Assembly: GCF_010548375.1 (NCBI RefSeq)
Contig: NZ_JAAGLY010000001.1
Coordinates: 806,001-870,000, forward strand
Direction of reading: 5' to 3'
Source of the DNA: Streptomyces sp. SID13726
GTDB lineage: Bacteria > Actinomycetota > Actinomycetes > Streptomycetales > Streptomycetaceae
Length of the DNA: 64,000 bases
Position numbers and translations under genes: made by a program. Positions 58,260 through 64,000 of this stretch are shown one piece after another. Below the pieces are notes generated by a model, which saw nothing but the letters and a program-made list of their open reading frames with translations, was not told where the DNA came from and did not search any database. Each line of letters opens with the position of its first letter. The stretch's first letter is position 1.

Positions 58260-59102
58260 ATGGCCAATGTCGTACGTGCCGCTCTGGTCCAGGCCACCTG
58301 GACCGGCGACACCGAGTCCATGGTGGCGAAACACGAGGAGCACGCCCGCGAGGCGGCCCGACAGGGCGCGAGGATCATCGGGTTCCAGGAAGTGTTCAAC
58401 GCCCCCTACTTCTGCCAGGTCCAGGAACCCGAGCACTACCGCTGGGCCGAGCCGGTGCCCGACGGCCCCACCACCACGCGGATGCAGGAACTCGCACGCG
58501 AGACCGGCATGGTGATCGTGGTGCCGGTGTTCGAGGTCGAGCAGTCCGGCTTCTACTACAACACCGCGGTCGTGATCGACGCAGACGGCACCGTCCTCGG
58601 CAAGTACCGCAAGCACCACATCCCGCAGGTCAAGGGCTTCTGGGAGAAGTACTACTTCAAGCCCGGCAACCTCGGCTGGCCGGTCTTCGACACCGCGGTC
58701 GGCAGGATCGGCGTCTACATCTGCTACGACCGCCACTTCCCGGAGGGCTGGCGGCAGTTGGGCCTCAACGGAGCCCAGCTCGTCTACAACCCGTCGGCCA
58801 CCCACCGGGGCCTGTCCTCCTACCTGTGGCGCCTGGAGCAGCCCGCCGCGGCCGTCGCCAACGAGTACTTCGTCGCCGCCATCAACCGGGTCGGCGTCGA
58901 GGAGTACGGCGACAACGACTTCTACGGGACGTCGTACTTCGTCGACCCGCGAGGACAGTTCGTGGGGGACACGGCGAGCGACAAGGAGGAGGAACTGGTC
59001 GTCCGGGACCTCGACTTCGACCTCATCGACGAGGTACGGCAGCAGTGGGCGTTCTACCGCGACCGCCGTCCCGACGCCTACGAAGGGCTGGTGCAGCCGT
59101 GA
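58260..59102 (+). CDS. Nitrilase-superfamily amidohydrolase, beta-ureidopropionase type
   Basis: 280 residues, carbon-nitrogen hydrolase fold with the Glu-Lys-Cys triad E44 (FQEVF), K118 (KYRKHHIP) and C155 (ICYDRHF). The sequence GFWEKYYFKPGNLGWPVF and the PEGWRQLGLNGAQLVYNPSAT region match N-carbamoyl-beta-alanine amidohydrolases. It would release beta-alanine, CO2 and ammonia from N-carbamoyl-beta-alanine, the last step of reductive pyrimidine breakdown. AAGGAG stands six bases before the ATG. The stop overlaps the transaminase start (GTGA). A paralogue of the same length is at 62136-62978. Confidence 0.9.
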   Translation: MANVVRAALVQATWTGDTESMVAKHEEHAREAARQGARIIGFQEVFNAPYFCQVQEPEHYRWAEPVPDGPTTTRMQELARETGMVIVVPVFEVEQSGFYYNTAVVIDADGTVLGKYRKHHIPQVKGFWEKYYFKPGNLGWPVFDTAVGRIGVYICYDRHFPEGWRQLGLNGAQLVYNPSATHRGLSSYLWRLEQPAAAVANEYFVAAINRVGVEEYGDNDFYGTSYFVDPRGQFVGDTASDKEEELVVRDLDFDLIDEVRQQWAFYRDRRPDAYEGLVQP

Positions 59103-60388
59103 CCAAGGACCTGCTGGGCCGACACCGGGCCGTCCTGCCCGACTGGCTCGCCCTCTACTACGAGGACCCGCTGGAGATCACGCACGGCGAGGGCCGCCAT
59201 GTGTGGGACGCCGAGGGCAACAAGTACCTCGACTTCTTCGGCGGCATCCTCACCACGATGACCGCGCACGCCCTGCCCGAGGTCACCAAGGCGGTGAGCG
59301 AACAGGCCGGGAGGATCATCCACTCGTCCACTCTGTACCTCAACCGGCCGATGGTCGAAATGGCCGAGAGGATCAGCCAGTTGTCCGGCATCCCGGACGC
59401 GCGGGTCTTCTTCACCACCTCCGGCACCGAGGCCAACGACACCGCCCTGCTGCTCGCCACGACCTACCGCCGCAGCAACACGATCCTGGCGATGCGCAAC
59501 AGCTACCACGGCCGCTCCTTCAGCGCGGTCGGCATCACCGGCAACCGCGGCTGGTCGCCCACCTCGCTGTCCCCGCTCCAGACGCTGTACGTCCACGGCG
59601 GCGTCCGCACCCGCGGCCCGTACGCGGCTCTGAGCGACGACGACTTCATCGCGGCCTGCGTCGACGACCTGAAGGACCTCCTCGGCCACACCCGCCCGCC
59701 CGCCGCCCTGATCGCCGAGCCGATCCAGGGCGTCGGCGGCTTCACCTCCCCGCCCGACGGCCTCTACGCCACCTTCCGCGACGTACTCCACGAGCACGGC
59801 ATCCTGTGGATCGCCGACGAGGTGCAGACCGGCTGGGGCCGTACCGGCGACCACTTCTGGGGCTGGCAGGCACACGACCGGAGCGGCCCGCCGGACATCC
59901 TCACCTTCGCCAAGGGCATCGGCAACGGCATGTCCATCGGCGGGGTCGTGGCCCGCGCCGAGATCATGAACTGCCTGGACTCCCACAGCATTTCGACGTT
60001 CGGCGGCACTCAGATCACCATGGCGGCGGGGCTCGCCAACCTGTCCTATCTCCTGGAGCACGACCTCCAGGGCAACGCCCGGCGCGTCGGCGGACTGCTC
60101 ATCGAGCGGCTGCGGGCCGTCGCCGCGCAGGTCCCGGGCGTACGGGAGGTGCGCGGGCGGGGGCTCATGCTCGGCGTAGAACTCGTCAAGCCCGGCACCG
60201 ACGAGGCCGACCCGCAGGCCGCGTCCGCCGTGCTGGAGGTCGCCCGCGCCGAAGGGCTGCTGCTCGGCAAGGGCGGCGGGCACAGCACCAGCGCGCTCAG
60301 GATCGCCCCGCCGCTGTCCCTGACCGTCGCGGAGGCCGAAGAGGGCGCCGCGATCCTCGAACACGCTCTGAGGAGCACCATCCAGTAG
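59099..60388 (+). CDS. Class III PLP aminotransferase (beta-alanine/GABA type)
   Basis: 429 residues. GEGRHVWDAEGNKYLDFFGGI starts the fold. FFTTSGTEANDTAL is the phosphate-binding turn, SYHGRS stacks on the cofactor, D240 in IADEVQTGWGRTG binds the pyridine nitrogen, and K272 (FAKGIGNG) is the Schiff-base Lys. The setting between two ureidopropionase genes suggests beta-alanine as amino donor, giving malonic semialdehyde. AGXT2-like activity on 3-aminoisobutyrate from thymine is equally possible. GTG 59099 overlaps the upstream stop by four bases, so the two are translationally coupled. Confidence 0.9.
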   Translation: MTKDLLGRHRAVLPDWLALYYEDPLEITHGEGRHVWDAEGNKYLDFFGGILTTMTAHALPEVTKAVSEQAGRIIHSSTLYLNRPMVEMAERISQLSGIPDARVFFTTSGTEANDTALLLATTYRRSNTILAMRNSYHGRSFSAVGITGNRGWSPTSLSPLQTLYVHGGVRTRGPYAALSDDDFIAACVDDLKDLLGHTRPPAALIAEPIQGVGGFTSPPDGLYATFRDVLHEHGILWIADEVQTGWGRTGDHFWGWQAHDRSGPPDILTFAKGIGNGMSIGGVVARAEIMNCLDSHSISTFGGTQITMAAGLANLSYLLEHDLQGNARRVGGLLIERLRAVAAQVPGVREVRGRGLMLGVELVKPGTDEADPQAASAVLEVARAEGLLLGKGGGHSTSALRIAPPLSLTVAEAEEGAAILEHALRSTIQ

Positions 60389-60411
60389 GTCCACAGCAAG
60401 GGAACACCGTC

Positions 60412-61980
60412 ATGAGCACCACCTTGGAGCCCCTGGAGTCCTTGGAGCCGACCCTGTCGGTCCGTCAGGTCCTCATGCTGGAACGGGTCCTGGCCGGGGA
60501 GCCCGAGGTGGTGGCCGGTGCGAGCCAGCTCGACCGGGCCGTGCGCTGGGTGCACGTGGCCGAGGCCGCCGACGTCGGGGTGATGCTCAGCGGCGGTGAA
60601 ATGGTCCTCACCACCGGGGTGTTGCTGGCCGGTGACGACGGCAAGCAGGCCGAGTACATCCAGTCCCTGCACCGCGCGGAGGCCGCGGCCGTGGTCCTCG
60701 GACTCGGCCGCGCCTTCCCGGCCCCGCCGGACGTGATGCGCCGGGCGGCCGAGCGGTGCGGGCTGCCGATGGTGGTCCTGCACCGCCCCTTCCCCTTCGC
60801 GGAGTTGACCGAGGAGGTCCAAGCCCGGCTCGTGCGGCGGAAGTTCGCCGCCGTCAGCATGTCCGAGGCCGTCCGCACCACGCTCACCGCGCTCATCACC
60901 GCGGACGCCCCGCTCCAGCACCTGCTCGACGAGATCGCCCACCACAGCGGCTGCCCCGTCGTCGTCACCAACCTCGCCCACCGCGTCCTCGCCACCGCGG
61001 GGGAGCGGTCCGCGGTGGACGACGTGCTGCGCGACTGGGAGCGCATCGCCCGCCAGGCCGGAGGCAGCGAGGGCGACGGCTGGATCCGCGCCGAACTGGT
61101 CGGACGCGGGGAGCGCTGGGGCCAGATCATGCTCTGCGGCTACCGGGGTGACACGGCCACGGGACGGCTCCTCGCCGACCGCGCCGCCGAGGCCCTCGTC
61201 CTGCACCGCATGCTCGGCGGCACCTCCGCCCACACCTGGGAGGAGCAGTCCGCCCAGAGCCTGCTCACCGACCTGGTCAGCGGGGTCGTACCGGCCCGGC
61301 AGCTGCTGCCCCGCGCCCGGGCCGCCGGACTGCCCGTGAACCGGCGCACCTTCGTGCCGCTCGTCGTACGGGACGGCGACCCCGCCGAACTCGACCGGGT
61401 GCTACGGCTGTTGGGGCTGTCCGGCATCGTCGCCGAACTCGCCGACGGGGCCACCGCCGTACTGCTGAGCCTGGCCCGGGACCAGGACGCCGCCGTCCTC
61501 ACGGCCAACTTCGCGGCCCGGCTGACGAGGACCGCCGTGGCCGCCGCGGACCCGAGGACCGCCTGGGACGACGTACCGGCGGGGCTGCGGGAGGCCCAGC
61601 ACGTCGCCGACGCCGTCGCGGACTCGGCACCGGCCCTCGACCTGCCTCCCGTGGTGCGGCTCAAGGACGTCCATCTGCGCGGCCTGATACGGCTGTTGCG
61701 TGACGACCCGCATGTGCAGTCCTTCGCGGAACGCGAGCTGGACGGACTGCTGTGCGGCTCCGGTTCCGGTTCCGCGGACGATCTGCTCGCCGTGCTGCGC
61801 ACCTACCTCGCCACCGGCCGCAACAAGTCCCGCACCGCCCAGCTCCACCACGTCTCCCGCCCCGCGCTCTACCGGCGGCTGGAGGCGATCCAGAGCCGGC
61901 TCGGCGTCGACCTCGACGACTTCGAGCAGGCCGCCTCGGTGCACATCGCGCTCCTCGCGCACGACGCGCAACAGGGCTGA
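60412..61980 (+). CDS. PucR family transcriptional regulator
   Basis: 522 residues. The N-terminal PucR-type domain (about 15-135) has LSVRQVLMLERVLAGEPEVVAG, WVHVAEAADVGVMLSGGEMVLTTG and MVVLHRPFPFAELTEEVQ. A central GGDEF-like/GAF-like region (200-410) follows. The C-terminal helix-turn-helix (about 462-515) is LLAVLRTYLATGRNKSRTAQLHHVSRPALYRRLEAIQSRLG. Family members sense purine or pyrimidine breakdown products. It lies in the same direction 24 bases after the transaminase gene, inside the pathway it probably controls. Candidate operators are the TCTACG repeats at 58203-58230. Confidence 0.92.
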   Translation: MSTTLEPLESLEPTLSVRQVLMLERVLAGEPEVVAGASQLDRAVRWVHVAEAADVGVMLSGGEMVLTTGVLLAGDDGKQAEYIQSLHRAEAAAVVLGLGRAFPAPPDVMRRAAERCGLPMVVLHRPFPFAELTEEVQARLVRRKFAAVSMSEAVRTTLTALITADAPLQHLLDEIAHHSGCPVVVTNLAHRVLATAGERSAVDDVLRDWERIARQAGGSEGDGWIRAELVGRGERWGQIMLCGYRGDTATGRLLADRAAEALVLHRMLGGTSAHTWEEQSAQSLLTDLVSGVVPARQLLPRARAAGLPVNRRTFVPLVVRDGDPAELDRVLRLLGLSGIVAELADGATAVLLSLARDQDAAVLTANFAARLTRTAVAAADPRTAWDDVPAGLREAQHVADAVADSAPALDLPPVVRLKDVHLRGLIRLLRDDPHVQSFAERELDGLLCGSGSGSADDLLAVLRTYLATGRNKSRTAQLHHVSRPALYRRLEAIQSRLGVDLDDFEQAASVHIALLAHDAQQG

Positions 61981-62135
61981 AACATGCCACGACCTGGGAA
62001 AACGGCGGTGAAACATGCGCTCACGACAGGGTGACACCGTGGCACGCCCAGGCCCCTCAGACGTGACACGCTGCAACTCAAAGCCGGTTTTCGGACTTCC
62101 TACGCTTCTCGCACACCGAGCGACCGGAGGTCCCG

Positions 62136-62978
62136 ATGAGCAGAGTGATTCGTGCCGCCCTCTTCCAGACCGCGTGGACGGGCGACAAGGAGTCGATGAT
62201 CCAGGTACACGAGCAGGCGGCCCGGGACGCGGCCGCGCAGGGTGCTCAGGTCCTGTGCTTCCAGGAGCTGTTCTACGGGCCGTACTTCTGCCAGGTCCAG
62301 GACAAGGCGTTCTACGAGTACGCCGAGCAGATCCCGGACGGGCCCATCGTCAAGCGATTCCAGGCGCTGGCCAAGGAGTTGGGCATCGTCCTGATCCTGC
62401 CGATGTACGAGGAGGAGCAGCCCGGCGTCCTCTACAACACCGCCGCCGTGATCGACGCGGACGGCTCGTACCTCGGCAAGTACCGCAAGCACCACATCCC
62501 CCAAGTGCCCGGATTCTGGGAGAAGTTCTACTTCCGCCCCGGCAACCTGGGATGGCCGATCTTCGACACCAAGGTCGGGAGGATCGGTGTGTACATCTGC
62601 TACGACCGCCACTTCCCGGAGGGCTGGCGGGCGTTGGGCCTCGCGGGTGCCGAGATCGTCTTCAACCCGTCGGCCACCTCGCGCGGACTGTCCGCCTACC
62701 TCTGGCAGTTGGAGCAGCCGGCCGCGGCCGTCGCCAACGAGTACTTCGTCGGCGCGATCAACCGGGTGGGCGTGGAGGAGCTGGGCGACAACGACTTCTA
62801 CGGGACGACCTACTTCGTCGACCCGGAGGCGCAGTTCGTGGGCGAGGTCGCCTCGGACAAGGAGACCGAACTCGTCGTCCGCGACCTGGACATGGCCAAG
62901 CTCAGGGAGGTCCGCGACCGCTGGCAGTTCTACCGCGACCGCCGTCCCGACGCCTACCCGCCGCTGACCGCACCCTGA
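62136..62978 (+). CDS. Nitrilase-superfamily amidohydrolase, beta-ureidopropionase type, second copy
   Basis: 280 residues, same triad positions as the first copy (E44 in FQELF, K118, C155 in ICYDRHF) and many identical stretches (KYRKHHIPQV, PGNLGWP, DRHFPEGWR, NEYFV, GDNDFYGT, YRDRRPDAYP). The differences lie near the active-site rim (NAPYF/YGPYF, VFEVEQSGF/MYEEEQPGV), which could mean different carbamoyl substrates, for example from uracil and thymine. It has its own 155-base upstream region after the PucR gene. GGAGG stands shortly before the ATG. The dihydropyrimidinase gene follows 31 bases later. Confidence 0.9.
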   Translation: MSRVIRAALFQTAWTGDKESMIQVHEQAARDAAAQGAQVLCFQELFYGPYFCQVQDKAFYEYAEQIPDGPIVKRFQALAKELGIVLILPMYEEEQPGVLYNTAAVIDADGSYLGKYRKHHIPQVPGFWEKFYFRPGNLGWPIFDTKVGRIGVYICYDRHFPEGWRALGLAGAEIVFNPSATSRGLSAYLWQLEQPAAAVANEYFVGAINRVGVEELGDNDFYGTTYFVDPEAQFVGEVASDKETELVVRDLDMAKLREVRDRWQFYRDRRPDAYPPLTAP

Positions 62979-63009
62979 CCGAACCGACCACCCTGGCAGG
63001 AGAGGGAAC

Positions 63010-64000
63010 ATGAGCAGCCGTACCGTCATCAGCGGTGGTCTCGTCATCACCGCGTCCGACGAGATCCACGCAGACGTGCTGATCGAGGACGGCCGCATCG
63101 CCGCCCTCGCCGTGCCCGGTACCCAGAGCTGGACCGCGGACCGCACGATCGACGCCACCGGGAAGTACGTCATCCCCGGTGGCGTCGACGCCCACACCCA
63201 CATGGAGCTGCCCTTCGGCGGCACCTTCGCCTCCGACACCTTCGAGACCGGCACCCGGGCCGCCGCCTGGGGCGGTACGACCACCATCGTCGACTTCGCG
63301 GTGCAGAGCGTGGGCCACTCCCTGCGCGAGGGCCTGGACGCCTGGCATGCCAAGGCCGAGGGCAACTGCGCCATCGACTACGGCTTCCACATGATCGTCT
63401 CCGATGTGAACCAGGAGACGCTCAAGGAGATGGACCTGCTGGTGGAGGAAGGAGTCACCTCCTTCAAGCAGTTCATGGCCTACCCCGGCGTCTTCTACTC
63501 CGACGACGGCCAGATCCTGCGCGCCATGCAGCGCTCCGCCGAGAACGGCGGCCTGATCATGATGCACGCCGAGAACGGCATCGCGATCGACGTGCTGGTA
63601 GAGCAGGCGCTGGCGCGCGGCGAGACCGATCCGCGCTATCACGGTGAAGTGCGGAAGGCCTTGCTGGAGGCCGAGGCCACGCACCGCGCCATCAAGCTCG
63701 CGCAGGTCGCCGGCGCGCCCCTGTACGTCGTGCACGTCTCGGCCATGGAGGCAGTGGCCGAGCTGGCACGCGCGCGTGACGAGGGGCTCAACGTCTTCGG
63801 CGAGACCTGTCCGCAGTACCTGTTCCTGTCCACGGACAACCTCGCCGAGCCCGACTTCGAGGGCTCCAAGTACGTGTGCAGCACGCCCTTGAGGCCCCGC
63901 GAACACCAGGCCAAGCTGTGGCAGGGGCTGCGCACCAACGACCTCCAGGTCGTCTCCACCGACCACTGCCCCTTCTGCTTCACGGGCCAGAAGGAGCTCG
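63010..64000 (+). CDS. hydA: Dihydropyrimidinase / D-hydantoinase, 3' end outside window
   Basis: 330 residues visible of an expected 460 or so. It is an amidohydrolase with metal ligands HTH (H62, H64 in DAHTHMELPFGG), the carbamylated Lys K153 (TSFKQFMAY), H186 (MMHAENG), the His of VVHVSAMEA and the Asp of STDHCPF close to the cut. It opens the dihydropyrimidine ring to N-carbamoyl-beta-alanine, the substrate of the two neighbouring ureidopropionase-like enzymes. GGAGAGGG stands three bases before the ATG. It is continuous with the second ureidopropionase gene (31 bases), so the last two steps are read together. Confidence 0.95.
   Translation, partial: MSSRTVISGGLVITASDEIHADVLIEDGRIAALAVPGTQSWTADRTIDATGKYVIPGGVDAHTHMELPFGGTFASDTFETGTRAAAWGGTTTIVDFAVQSVGHSLREGLDAWHAKAEGNCAIDYGFHMIVSDVNQETLKEMDLLVEEGVTSFKQFMAYPGVFYSDDGQILRAMQRSAENGGLIMMHAENGIAIDVLVEQALARGETDPRYHGEVRKALLEAEATHRAIKLAQVAGAPLYVVHVSAMEAVAELARARDEGLNVFGETCPQYLFLSTDNLAEPDFEGSKYVCSTPLRPREHQAKLWQGLRTNDLQVVSTDHCPFCFTGQKEL

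Overview
The window is high-GC actinobacterial chromosome, almost certainly Streptomyces. Third codon positions are nearly always G or C, GTG starts and ATGA/GTGA overlaps are common, several promoters look leaderless, and the gene content is typical: an allantoin cluster with an IclR regulator, a SNF2-SWIM pair, a PucR-controlled pyrimidine cluster, many secreted proteins and several Streptomyces-restricted hypotheticals. I see no tRNA, rRNA, CRISPR array, insertion sequence, integrase or origin, and no gene-free stretch longer than about 300 bases.

Layout. 0-4 kb: cut-off hypothetical gene, histidine phosphatase, and a two-gene unit (1130-3863, minus) of a multi-spanning membrane protein and a small helical protein that share a G-N-Q-A-I-G motif. 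4-6 kb: AlaA-type aminotransferase divergent from an HxlR-type regulator. 6-11 kb: VWA-domain exported protein with a secreted partner, then two divergent IucA/IucC siderophore synthetases. 11-15 kb: four exported proteins, a ricin-type lectin, two M23 peptidases and a protein sharing a nearly identical C-terminal domain with one of the peptidases. 15-19 kb: Ser/Thr kinase plus FHA-like protein, then a HipA-like kinase overlapping a SelW/Rdx-like protein.

19-26 kb is the purine/allantoin and glyoxylate region: malate synthase, MocA-like cytidylyltransferase, IclR regulator, allantoinase and allantoicase. TTCC-N7-GGAA operator candidates lie before the malate synthase gene and between the regulator and allantoinase genes, so glyoxylate release from allantoin and its use by malate synthase appear co-regulated.

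26-36 kb: SDR, DHFR-like protein, an RNase Sa-type secreted ribonuclease, a two-component pair, a cytochrome P450, a divergent Gfo/Idh/MocA dehydrogenase and GntR regulator, and a ROK kinase with a membrane protein. 36-42 kb: SNF2 ATPase overlapping a SWIM protein that carries a very large repetitive insertion. 42-50 kb: a PcaD-PcaC-like fusion without its nucleophilic Ser, MBL hydrolase, exonuclease III, SGNH esterase, orphan glutamate-type ABC ATPase and a CocE-like hydrolase. 50-56 kb: secreted gamma-glutamyltransferase, a Clp ATPase, and methionine aminopeptidase face to face with a small XRE regulator. 58-64 kb: reductive pyrimidine/beta-alanine catabolism, with two beta-ureidopropionase-like amidohydrolases, a class III transaminase, a PucR regulator and a dihydropyrimidinase cut by the window end.

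The strongest leads for something undescribed are the matched amyloid-like motif pair at 1.4-1.7 kb, the minisatellite in the kinase N-lobe at 16.3-16.5 kb, the repeat-expanded SWIM protein at 39-40.5 kb, the alpha/beta hydrolase with Ala at its nucleophile position at 42.2 kb, and the compact leaderless map/XRE divergent promoter at 56.05 kb. All functional names come from reading the sequence and recall of families; no searches were run.
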